DNA of 7,215 nucleotides from Bacillota bacterium (GTDB lineage Bacteria; Bacillota; Bacilli; Lactobacillales; Streptococcaceae): assembly GCA_021781855.1 (NCBI GenBank), contig JAJXWC010000114.1, positions 1-7,215 on the forward strand, given 5' to 3'. This document shows positions 1-7,215 of the stretch, piece by piece (positions within the stretch are counted from its first letter, which is position 1; each line of letters opens with the position of its first letter). Under the pieces are notes generated by a model that had not been told where the DNA came from, did no database searches, and saw only the letters and a program-made list of their open reading frames with translations. The position numbers and the translations under genes are program-made.

Positions 1-5
1 ATAAA

Positions 6-1379
6 ATGAATAACTTTATTCAAAACAAAATCATGCCTCCGATGATGAAATTCTTGAACACTCGTGCCGTTACGGCAATCAAGAATGGTATGATTTATCC
101 AATTCCATTTATCATCATTGGCTCAATTTTCCTCATTTTGTCCAACTTGCCTATTCCTTCAGTAGCTACGGCAATTAATAATAGTGGTGCTGGACCATTG
201 ATGGGGCAAATCAATAACGCTTCATTCGGTATTATGGCCATCCTTGCCGTTTTCGGTATCGCATATTCATGGGTACGTGATGCTGGATATGAAGGCGTTC
301 CTGCTGGTTTAACAGCGATTATTGTTCATATCCTACTCCAACCGGATACATTAAAAACAGTAACAAGCATTGCTGACCCAACTAAAACTTCAACAGCTTA
401 TCAAGTTTCTGGTATCATTGACCGTCAATGGCTTGGTGGTAAAGGGATGATTCTTTCAATCATCGTTGGACTTTTGGTAGGATGGATTTATACAGGCTTT
501 ATGCGTAAAAACATCACAATCAAAATGCCTGAACAAGTTCCAGCCAATGTATCTGCTTCATTCACAGCCTTGATTCCTGCTGGTGCAATTATCACTATGG
601 GTGGTATCGTCAACGCAATCTTTGTTAAAGGACTGAACACAACGTTCGTTGAATGGGTTTATAAGATGATTCAAACCCCATTGCAACACGTTACTGATGG
701 TCCTGTCGGTGTATTTGTTATTGCATTCTTGCCAGTATTTATTTGGTGGTTTGGTGTTCACGGTGCAACAATCATTGGTGGTATCATGGGCCCATTGCTT
801 CAGGCGAATGCGGCTGATAATGCCAAAGTTTTTGCTCATGCAACAGCTACACACACACCATTTACACTTTCTTCAACATTTGACGGAACAAAAGTTCACA
901 TCGTCACTCAGGCTTTCATGGACCAATATTTGACAGTTACTGGGTCAGGTATGACGATTGGGCTCGTTATTTTCCTTCTCGTTGGTGCTAAGTCTGTTCA
1001 GGCAAAAACACTTGGTAAAATGGAAATTGGACCTGCCGTGTTTAACATCAATGAACCTGTACTTTTCGGATTACCTATCGTGTTGAACCCAATTCTTGGT
1101 ATTCCATTTATCTTGATGCCTTTGATTTCAGGTATTCTGACTTACATTGTGATTATGCTTGGAATTATTCCACCATTTAATGGTGTCATAGTTCCTTGGA
1201 CGACTCCTGCCATCATCTCTGGATTACTCGCAGGTGGCTGGCAAGCTGCTTTGTGGCAAATCATCATTTTGGCTGTTTCAATCGTGGTATATTGGCCATT
1301 TGCTAAAGCTTACGATAATGTCCTTCTTAAAGAAGAAGCGGAAAATGAAGAAGAAATTCAAGCAGAAGCTACACATTAA
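6..1379 (+). CDS. celB: PTS cellobiose/beta-glucoside permease, IIC component
   Basis: Integral-membrane IIC subunit of a lactose/cellobiose-family phosphotransferase system (PTS_EIIC domain), which moves a beta-glucoside across the membrane while the IIB partner phosphorylates it. The 457-residue protein has many hydrophobic helices, for example around 30-50, 73-90, 147-165, 186-206, 234-250, 315-329, 353-388 and 413-431. Two family landmarks are visible: a WWFGVHG stretch with H252, and NINEPVLFG around E350; these correspond to the His and Glu that contact sugar in the known structure of a homologue, ChbC. The tail (441-457) is acidic and cytoplasmic. No IIA or IIB domain is fused and none lies in the window, so they must come from elsewhere, as with the shared PtcA/PtcB of Lactococcus. 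The start is the first ATG and fits the family N-terminus, but only five bases precede it, so its ribosome-binding site is unseen. A terminator follows. The symbol celB is a family choice; ptcC is the main alternative, and substrate cannot be read from sequence. Confidence 0.93.
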   Translation: MNNFIQNKIMPPMMKFLNTRAVTAIKNGMIYPIPFIIIGSIFLILSNLPIPSVATAINNSGAGPLMGQINNASFGIMAILAVFGIAYSWVRDAGYEGVPAGLTAIIVHILLQPDTLKTVTSIADPTKTSTAYQVSGIIDRQWLGGKGMILSIIVGLLVGWIYTGFMRKNITIKMPEQVPANVSASFTALIPAGAIITMGGIVNAIFVKGLNTTFVEWVYKMIQTPLQHVTDGPVGVFVIAFLPVFIWWFGVHGATIIGGIMGPLLQANAADNAKVFAHATATHTPFTLSSTFDGTKVHIVTQAFMDQYLTVTGSGMTIGLVIFLLVGAKSVQAKTLGKMEIGPAVFNINEPVLFGLPIVLNPILGIPFILMPLISGILTYIVIMLGIIPPFNGVIVPWTTPAIISGLLAGGWQAALWQIIILAVSIVVYWPFAKAYDNVLLKEEAENEEEIQAEATH

Positions 1380-1389
1380 GATTAAAATT

Positions 1390-1420
1390 CAAGCTCAAGA
1401 CATCTTGAGCTTGTCTTATT
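1390..1420 (+). terminator. Intrinsic terminator after the IIC permease gene
   Basis: A perfect 10-bp inverted repeat, CAAGCTCAAG / CTTGAGCTTG, with a 4-base ACAT loop starts 10 bases after the permease stop codon and is followed by the T-rich run TCTTATTT. The T-tract is interrupted, so some read-through into the phospho-beta-glucosidase gene is possible. A second small hairpin, TGAAG-N6-CTTCA (1421-1436), follows directly. Confidence 0.8.
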
Positions 1421-1528
1421 TGAAGTGATTGCTTCATAAATGAGGAAGAAAGAATTGGGGAACAAGCTTTACTTTATCTGTGTGTTGCACAATGCTGTGC
1501 TGTTAAGGCTGCGGATAAAGAAAGCAAA

Positions 1529-1564
1529 GCTCTCGTCTTTCGGAGCCCGAAGTGCGTAGAGAGC
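1529..1564. other. Stem-loop inside a GC-rich spacer segment
   Basis: Outer arms GCTCTC (1529-1534) and GAGAGC (1559-1564) enclose an inner stem TTCGG (1539-1543) / CCGAA (1547-1551) with an AGC loop and an asymmetric internal loop between the stems. No T-run follows, so it is not an ordinary terminator. It lies just upstream of the candidate promoter of the hydrolase gene. It belongs to a segment, about 1481-1570, with roughly 52% G+C, whereas the 40 bases at 1581-1620 have under 20%. I recognise no riboswitch, BglG/LicT-type antiterminator site or catabolite-responsive element here. Confidence 0.4.
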
Positions 1565-1570
1565 AGGCAC

Positions 1571-1598
1571 TTGCTAGATTAAAATAGAACGTTATACT
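1571..1598 (+). promoter_or_regulatory. Candidate sigma-A promoter of the phospho-beta-glucosidase gene
   Basis: TTGCTA (1571-1576) and TATACT (1593-1598) are separated by 16 bases. They match the -35 and -10 consensus at 4 of 6 and 5 of 6 positions. Transcription would begin near 1605, leaving a leader of about 26 bases before the start codon. The terminator at 1390-1420 makes a separate promoter for this gene plausible. Confidence 0.5.
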
Positions 1599-1615
1599 GA
1601 CTTTATAAATGTTAA

Positions 1616-3127
<1,512 letters not shown>

Positions 3128-3130
3128 TAA

Positions 3131-3155
3131 AAAAACACCTTTTAGGTGTTTTTTT
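3131..3155. terminator. Bidirectional intrinsic terminator between the hydrolase gene and tRNA-Cys
   Basis: AAAAACACCT (3131-3140) and AGGTGTTTTT (3144-3153) form a stem with a TTT loop, followed by T-runs to 3155. Because the arm is A-rich on the other side, the minus strand reads as the same hairpin followed by seven T residues. It therefore serves both the plus-strand hydrolase transcript, whose stop codon ends three bases earlier, and the convergent minus-strand tRNA transcript. Confidence 0.88.
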
Positions 3156-3165
3156 ATTTATTATA

Positions 3166-3236
3166 AGGCGGTGATCGGATTTGAACCGACGATTAAGCTT
3201 TTGCAGAGCCATGTGTTACCACTTCACTACGCCGCC
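3166..3236 (-). tRNA. tRNA-Cys, anticodon GCA
   Basis: Read on the minus strand, the 71 nt from 3236 to 3166 fold as a cloverleaf. Acceptor arms are GGCGGCG / CACCGCC; the D arm is GTG-loop-CAC with GGTAA in its loop; the anticodon loop is CTGCAAA (GCA; TGC at 3202-3204 on the plus strand); the variable loop has four bases; the T arm is GTCGG-TTCAAAT-CCGAT. The discriminator is U, as expected for cysteine. CCA is not encoded, so it must be added by tRNA nucleotidyltransferase. Two stem positions do not pair: C6 with A67 in the acceptor stem, and U27 with U43 in the anticodon stem. Its own promoter lies upstream and a terminator follows. Confidence 0.93.
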
Positions 3237-3251
3237 ACAACAACATTAACT

Positions 3252-3280
3252 ATTATAGCGAATTTGAAAGTGAAAAGCAA
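3252..3280 (-). promoter_or_regulatory. Promoter of the tRNA-Cys gene
   Basis: On the minus strand, TTGCTT (3280-3275) and a perfect TATAAT (3257-3252) are separated by 17 bases. The -10 box ends 15 bases before the mature tRNA 5' end, giving a short leader of about eight bases for RNase P to remove. This is a strong match in both sequence and position. Confidence 0.82.
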
Positions 3281-3307
3281 GAGGAAGCTAGGAGAATTGT
3301 TTCCTCT
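3280..3307 (-). terminator. Weak possible terminator hairpin at the end of the GIY-YIG gene
   Basis: AGAGGAA / TTCCTCT arms (3301-3307 and 3280-3286) form a 7-bp stem around a 14-base loop that contains the GIY-YIG stop codon. Only the poor T-rich run TTGCTTTTC follows on the minus strand. It abuts and overlaps the tRNA -35 box by one base. Function is uncertain; the large loop and weak T-tract argue against efficient termination. Confidence 0.3.
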
Positions 3308-3602
3308 CGTTTTTATAGGCTTCATAGGCAGACTTAATTTGCTTTTTGTGAATAAGTTCGAGTTTTTGAGCGCGCTGAAGCTTGTTTTTGAACCACCATT
3401 CACATTTTGTGGCATCAGATTTATTGTCAAATTCAACTGCAGAGAGTAGTTCAACAGGCAGCCTGCCTTTTGTATATTTTGCACCTTTTGCGGCGTTATG
3501 TGCAGCAAGACGTTTTTCGACATCGTCAGTATAGCCACAGTAAAGCGTATTATCGGCACAATGGAGGACATAGGTATAGTAAGATTTTGGAGTAGATGAC
3601 AT
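3288..3602 (-). CDS. Small GIY-YIG nuclease-domain protein (UPF0213 / YhbQ-YazA type)
   Basis: A 104-residue protein that consists almost entirely of one GIY-YIG domain, the fold also found at the N-terminus of UvrC and in some homing endonucleases. Visible landmarks are the first strand YYTYVL (8-13, the GIY position), LYCGYT (20-25, the YIG position), R31 and H35 in KRLAAHN, and E68 in CEWWFKNKL, the expected metal-binding Glu. Length and N-terminus match the UPF0213 family, whose cellular role is poorly defined; a structure-specific DNA nuclease activity is plausible but not shown here. I chose the ATG at 3602 because the family begins just before YxYVL. The frame stays open upstream to 3704, but those residues do not resemble the family and would run through the promoter. 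There is no Shine-Dalgarno sequence. It is divergent from uvrA and upstream of tRNA-Cys. Confidence 0.88.
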   Translation of the reverse strand: MSSTPKSYYTYVLHCADNTLYCGYTDDVEKRLAAHNAAKGAKYTKGRLPVELLSAVEFDNKSDATKCEWWFKNKLQRAQKLELIHKKQIKSAYEAYKNERKQFS

Positions 3603-3608
3603 ATTTTT

Positions 3609-3637
3609 ATTATATCGCTTTCTGATTTCAAAGTCAG
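3609..3637 (-). promoter_or_regulatory. Promoter of the GIY-YIG gene, predicting a leaderless mRNA
   Basis: On the minus strand, CTGACT (3637-3632) and a perfect TATAAT (3614-3609) are 17 bases apart. Only six bases, AAAAAT, separate the -10 box from the ATG at 3602, so transcription should begin at or next to the A of the start codon. The -35 box is 4 of 6 to consensus and lies at the centre of the palindrome at 3621-3650. Confidence 0.6.
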
Positions 3638-3650
3638 TTTTCCAATCAGA
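3621..3650. promoter_or_regulatory. Imperfect 30-bp palindrome, candidate operator between divergent promoters
   Basis: The half-sites are TCTGATT-N2-AAA and TTT-N2-AATCAGA around a six-base centre; 20 of the 30 positions are symmetric. The centre (3635/3636) coincides with the -35 region of the GIY-YIG promoter and touches the likely -35 region of the uvrA promoter. A dimeric regulator bound here could affect both genes. It does not match the LexA box of Bacillus or E. coli as I know them, and no regulator gene is in the window. Confidence 0.4.
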
Positions 3651-3664
3651 TTTCGTGGTATAAT
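3636..3664 (+). promoter_or_regulatory. Extended -10 promoter of uvrA
   Basis: A perfect TATAAT (3659-3664) is preceded by TGG (3656-3658), forming an extended -10 (TGn) element. The -35 region, about AGTTTT at 3636-3641 for a 17-base spacer, is poor, which is usual for extended -10 promoters. Transcription would begin near 3671, giving a leader of about 27 bases with the uvrA ribosome-binding site. Confidence 0.7.
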
Positions 3665-3697
3665 TAAAGTAATTCATCAAATTAAGGGAAAAAATAA

Positions 3698-6544
3698 ATG
3701 CCACAAGATAAAATTATTATTCATGGAGCACGCGAGCATAATCTAAAAAATATAGATGTGACAATTCCGCGTGATAAATTAGTGGTTGTGACGGGTGTTT
3801 CTGGTTCTGGTAAATCTTCATTAGCTTTTGAAACTTTATATGCCGAGGGACAACGGCGCTATGTTGAGAGTTTGTCAGCTTATGCGCGGCAATTTTTAGG
3901 GAATATGGACAAGCCAGATGTAGACAGCATTGATGGACTTTCACCTGCGATTTCGATTGACCAAAAGACAACGAGCAAAAATCCGCGCTCAACAGTTGGG
4001 ACGGTTACAGAAATCAACGATTATATGCGTTTGCTTTTTGCACGCGTGGGACAACCTTATTGTATCAATGGGCACGGCAAGATTTCTGCACAATCGCCAG
4101 AAGAAATTGTCAATCAAGTGCTGACTTTGCCTGAAAAAACTCGTCTGCAGATTCTTGCACCAGTTGTTCGTGGTAAAAAAGGGCAGCATCAGCGCATTTT
4201 TGAGAAAATTCAAAAGGACGGTTATGTTCGTGTGCGAGTGGATGGCGAAGTCGTCGATGTCACAGAAGTACCAGAACTGGACAAAAATAAAAAGCATGAT
4301 ATTGAAATCGTGATTGACAGAATTGTGGTCAAAGAAGGAATTCGCTCACGCTTATTTGACAGTGTTGAAGCGGCTTTGCACCAATCTGACGGTTATGTGA
4401 TTGTTGATAAAATGGATGGCGAAGAACTGTTGTTCAGCGAGTTTTATGCTTGTCCTGTTTGTGGATTTACCGTACCGGAGTTAGAGCCACGCTTGTTTTC
4501 TTTTAATGCACCTTTTGGTTCTTGCCCAGACTGTGACGGTTTGGGGGTGAAGCAGGAAGTCGATGTGGATTTGATTGTGCCTGACGATACGAAAAGTTTG
4601 CGTGAAGGTGCACTTTTGCCGTGGAATCCGATTTCGAGCAATTATTATCCGACAATGTTGGAATGTATGTGTCGCGATTTTGGAATTGATATGGACATAC
4701 CATGGGCGAAACTCTCAGAAGCGGATAAACAGCTTATTCTCTATGGCTCTGGCGAACGGATGTTTCATTTCTATTATGTTGGTGATTTCGGAAATGTAAG
4801 CGATAAGGACATGGTTTTCCCAGGTGTGGTGAACAATGTTAATCGTCGTTTTCGTGAAACTTCAAGCGATTATACGCGTGAATATCTGCGCTCTTACATG
4901 ACTGAGCTCCCTTGTACGACCTGTCATGGCTTTCGCTTGAACGACCAGGCGCTTTCGGTCAAGGTCGGTGGTAAGCACATCGGTGAGATTTCTAATTTTG
5001 CGATTGGTGACGGTCTTGATTTTCTTGGACAGCTAAAACTTACGGCAAACGAAGAATTGATTGCGCGACCGATTGTCAAAGAAATCGGGGATAGATTAAC
5101 TTTCTTAAAAAATGTGGGATTAGATTATCTGACTCTGTCGCGTGCTGCAGGAACTTTATCGGGCGGAGAAAGTCAGCGGATTCGGTTAGCAACGCAAATT
5201 GGTTCTAATCTCTCAGGTGTCCTCTATATTCTTGATGAGCCTTCAATTGGACTGCACCAGCGAGACAATGACCGTTTGATTGAAAGTTTGCAAAAAATGC
5301 GCGATTTGGGGAATACACTGATTGTCGTCGAACATGATGAGGATACCATGATGGCGGCAGACTGGCTGATTGATGTCGGACCTGGTGCGGGCGAATTAGG
5401 CGGCGAAATCGTTGCCGCGGGTACACCGAAACAAGTGGCGAAAAATAAAAAATCTCTGACAGGACAATATTTATCGGGGAAACGCAGTATCCCTGTGCCC
5501 GAACAACGCCGCAAAGTTTCTGACAAAGCGGTCAAAATAACTGGCGCAGTTGAAAATAATCTCAAAAACCTTGATGTTAAGTTCCCACTAGGAATTATGA
5601 CAGCCGTAACCGGTGTTTCAGGCTCTGGAAAATCGACACTGGTCAACAGTATTCTTAAAAAATCGCTCGCACAAAAACTCAATCACAATTCGGATAAACC
5701 AGGCAAGCACAAGTCAATCACGGGCTTTAAGGACATTGAGCGACTGATTGACATTGACCAATCGCCGATTGGGCGGACGCCTCGGTCAAATCCTGCTACT
5801 TACACTAGCGTTTTTGACGATATTCGTGATTTGTTTGCGAATACCAACGAAGCAAAAATTCGCGGCTATAAGAAAGGCAGATTCTCGTTTAATGTCAAAG
5901 GTGGACGGTGTGAAGCCTGCTCTGGTGATGGCATTATCAAGATTGAAATGCACTTTTTGCCTGACGTTTATGTACCTTGTGAAGTTTGTCATGGACATCG
6001 CTATAATTCTGAAACGCTCGAAGTTCATTATAAAGGGAAAAATATCGCTGAAGTTCTGGATATGCGTGTTTCTGATGCGCTTGAATTTTTCCGTCACATT
6101 CCGAAAATTGAGCGGAAACTGCAGACGATTGTTGACGTTGGCTTAGGCTATGTCACGCTCGGTCAGCCCGCAACAACCTTATCAGGCGGTGAAGCACAGC
6201 GAATGAAACTTGCTTCTGAGCTGCAGAAACGCTCTAATGGTAAGTCTTTTTACATCCTAGACGAGCCAACGACAGGACTGCACAGTGAGGATATTGCCAC
6301 CTTACTGAAAGTGCTGAATCGCTTGGTTGAACAAGGAAATACGATTGTCGTGATTGAGCATAACCTTGATGTTATCAAAACGGCTGATTATATCATTGAC
6401 CTTGGACCAGAAGGAGGTGCTGGCGGCGGAACAATTCTTGCAACTGGCACACCAGAAGAAGTCGCGCAAGTTAACAATTCTTACACTGGGCAATATCTGA
6501 AGCGAAAATTGAAGGAATCACTTGCTCGGTTAAATGTGAATTGA
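3698..6544 (+). CDS. uvrA: Excinuclease ABC subunit A (UvrA)
   Basis: Damage-sensing ATPase of nucleotide excision repair; dimeric UvrA scans DNA, loads UvrB at lesions and then leaves, after which UvrC cuts. The 948-residue length is normal and all parts appear intact. The first ABC module has Walker [10 protein letters not shown] (33-41), signature LSGGESQR (487-494) and Walker B LYILDEP (509-515). The second has Walker [10 protein letters not shown] (639-647), signature LSGGEAQR (828-835) and Walker B FYILDEP (851-857). Two four-cysteine zinc modules are visible: C252/C255/C276/C279 and C738/C741/C761/C764, the second being the DNA-binding one. The start is ATG at 3698 with AAGGGA (3684-3689) eight bases upstream. 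It is transcribed divergently from the GIY-YIG gene. A UDG-like gene follows after 108 bases without an obvious terminator, so co-transcription is possible. Confidence 0.99.
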   Translation: MPQDKIIIHGAREHNLKNIDVTIPRDKLVVVTGVSGSGKSSLAFETLYAEGQRRYVESLSAYARQFLGNMDKPDVDSIDGLSPAISIDQKTTSKNPRSTVGTVTEINDYMRLLFARVGQPYCINGHGKISAQSPEEIVNQVLTLPEKTRLQILAPVVRGKKGQHQRIFEKIQKDGYVRVRVDGEVVDVTEVPELDKNKKHDIEIVIDRIVVKEGIRSRLFDSVEAALHQSDGYVIVDKMDGEELLFSEFYACPVCGFTVPELEPRLFSFNAPFGSCPDCDGLGVKQEVDVDLIVPDDTKSLREGALLPWNPISSNYYPTMLECMCRDFGIDMDIPWAKLSEADKQLILYGSGERMFHFYYVGDFGNVSDKDMVFPGVVNNVNRRFRETSSDYTREYLRSYMTELPCTTCHGFRLNDQALSVKVGGKHIGEISNFAIGDGLDFLGQLKLTANEELIARPIVKEIGDRLTFLKNVGLDYLTLSRAAGTLSGGESQRIRLATQIGSNLSGVLYILDEPSIGLHQRDNDRLIESLQKMRDLGNTLIVVEHDEDTMMAADWLIDVGPGAGELGGEIVAAGTPKQVAKNKKSLTGQYLSGKRSIPVPEQRRKVSDKAVKITGAVENNLKNLDVKFPLGIMTAVTGVSGSGKSTLVNSILKKSLAQKLNHNSDKPGKHKSITGFKDIERLIDIDQSPIGRTPRSNPATYTSVFDDIRDLFANTNEAKIRGYKKGRFSFNVKGGRCEACSGDGIIKIEMHFLPDVYVPCEVCHGHRYNSETLEVHYKGKNIAEVLDMRVSDALEFFRHIPKIERKLQTIVDVGLGYVTLGQPATTLSGGEAQRMKLASELQKRSNGKSFYILDEPTTGLHSEDIATLLKVLNRLVEQGNTIVVIEHNLDVIKTADYIIDLGPEGGAGGGTILATGTPEEVAQVNNSYTGQYLKRKLKESLARLNVN

Positions 6545-6589
6545 TTTTAACTTGCATAGTGTGAAGTCCGCCGATGGAGCAAAGACAAT

Positions 6590-6617
6590 ATTTGTGGAGG
6601 AAAAAATCCTCACAGAT
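6590..6617 (+). other. RNA hairpin in the uvrA-UDG spacer
   Basis: ATTTGTG-g-AGGA (6590-6601) pairs with TCCTCACAGAT (6607-6617) across an AAAAA loop, giving about 11 bp with one bulged G and one G-U pair. No T-run follows, so it is a poor intrinsic terminator. It hides a GGAGG sequence (6596-6600) in its 5' arm. It could stabilise an mRNA 3' end, act as a processing site, or modulate expression of the downstream gene; sequence alone does not decide. I see no promoter in 6545-6652. Confidence 0.4.
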
Positions 6618-6652
6618 GAACTAATCACTTTAAACAAAGAAAATGTAAAAAA

Positions 6653-7215
6653 ATGGATAAATTTGAAGAAATTTTTAACGCCATAAAAGCTGACCCGCAA
6701 AATGCTGAATTCACAGCAGCAGGCATTGACCCGCTTTATTCTGCTCATAAAGCAGCACGTATCTGCATTGTCGGTCAGGCACCAGGACGAATCGCTCAAG
6801 AAAAGCGAATGTTTTGGGATGACCCGTCAGGTGACAGATTGCGCGATTGGCTTGGCATTGACCGTGAAACTTTTTATCAGTCAGATAAACTTGCGATTGT
6901 GCCGTTGGATTTTTATTTTCCAGGTAAAGGCAAATCAGGGGATTTGCCGCCACGCAAAGGTTTTGCTGAGAAATGGCACGAACCATTAATTGCCGAGATG
7001 CCTGATTTAGAGCTATTCGTCCTTGTTGGCTCTTACGCAATGAGATATTATCTGGGGTTGAAATCGAATGTTAAAACTACTGATGTTATTCGTGATTTTA
7101 AGCATTATCTTCCCCAATACTTTCCACTTGTTCATCCATCGCCGCGAAACAACATTTGGATGGCAAAAAATGAGTGGTTCGAGCCGGAAGTGCTTCCTAC
7201 ACTTAAACAGCTCGT
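6653..7215 (+). CDS. Uracil-DNA glycosylase superfamily protein, 3' end cut by the window edge
   Basis: An open frame of 187 codons runs to the end of the window with no stop. The protein belongs to the UDG superfamily, enzymes that remove damaged or deaminated bases at the first step of base excision repair. Motif 1 is VGQAPGR (40-46), motif 2 is HPSPRNN (161-167). Between them are FWDDPSGDRLRDWLGI (54-69), DFYFPGKGKSGDLPPRKG (86-103) and LVGSYAMRYYLG (124-135), the pattern of a widespread ~190-200-residue family annotated as 'uracil-DNA glycosylase family protein'. The end, WFEPEVLPTLKQL, looks like that family's C-terminus, so only a few residues should be missing. Motif 1 lacks the Asp of family 1 (GQDPYH), the Glu of family 4 (GExPG) and the Asn of Mug (GxNPG), so activity is uncertain. 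ATG 6653 is the only plausible start: no ATG, GTG or TTG lies between it and the in-frame TGA at 6617. Its leader is A-rich without a clear ribosome-binding site. Confidence 0.88.
   Translation, partial: MDKFEEIFNAIKADPQNAEFTAAGIDPLYSAHKAARICIVGQAPGRIAQEKRMFWDDPSGDRLRDWLGIDRETFYQSDKLAIVPLDFYFPGKGKSGDLPPRKGFAEKWHEPLIAEMPDLELFVLVGSYAMRYYLGLKSNVKTTDVIRDFKHYLPQYFPLVHPSPRNNIWMAKNEWFEPEVLPTLKQL

Noticed and set aside
3227..3631. 134-codon minus-strand frame overlapping the GIY-YIG gene
   Set aside because: It shadows the GIY-YIG gene in another frame, runs into the tRNA gene and has no recognisable domain.
3603..3704. Upstream extension of the GIY-YIG protein by 34 residues to ATG 3704
   Set aside because: The added residues do not resemble the family, there is no ribosome-binding site, and the stretch contains both divergent promoters and overlaps the uvrA start.
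5224..5682. 152-codon minus-strand frame inside uvrA
   Set aside because: It is antisense to the intact first ABC signature/Walker B and second Walker A regions of uvrA; the serine- and proline-rich translation is typical of an antisense shadow and has no start signal.
6711..7040. 109-codon minus-strand frame opposite the UDG-like gene
   Set aside because: The plus-strand frame carries clear UDG family motifs across the same bases; the antisense frame has none.

Overview
The window looks like ordinary chromosomal DNA from a low-GC Gram-positive of the order Lactobacillales, most likely Lactococcus or a close relative. The basis is AT-rich spacers with canonical sigma-A promoters, GGAGG/AAGGG ribosome-binding sites, a tRNA gene without an encoded CCA, and the protein families present (a cellobiose-type PTS IIC beside a GH1 phospho-beta-glucosidase, and UvrA). 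Species was not determined. I see no insertion sequence, phage gene, CRISPR array or known defence system.

Layout. (1) 6-3127, plus strand, is a beta-glucoside utilisation pair: a PTS cellobiose-family IIC permease, its terminator, a 240-bp spacer with a GC-rich foldable stretch and a candidate promoter, then a 6-phospho-beta-glucosidase. The permease would import and phosphorylate a beta-glucoside with IIA and IIB proteins encoded elsewhere, and the hydrolase would split the phosphorylated sugar in the cytoplasm. (2) 3131-3236 holds a bidirectional terminator and a tRNA-Cys(GCA) gene on the minus strand with its own promoter. (3) 3288-6544 is a divergent pair: a small GIY-YIG nuclease-domain protein (minus) and uvrA (plus). 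Their promoters lie back to back, with overlapping -35 regions inside a 30-bp imperfect palindrome. (4) 6545-7215 is a short spacer with a strong hairpin but no obvious terminator or promoter, then a uracil-DNA-glycosylase-superfamily gene that runs off the window end, probably only a few codons short of complete. It has no recorded stop codon in the window and is easily missed.

Taken together, the right half is a small DNA-repair neighbourhood (UvrA, GIY-YIG, UDG-like). The most interesting signals are regulatory: the palindrome between the divergent promoters, the apparently leaderless start of the GIY-YIG gene, the anomalous spacer at about 1480-1570, and the structured uvrA-UDG spacer. 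None of these amounts to a clearly new biological system.
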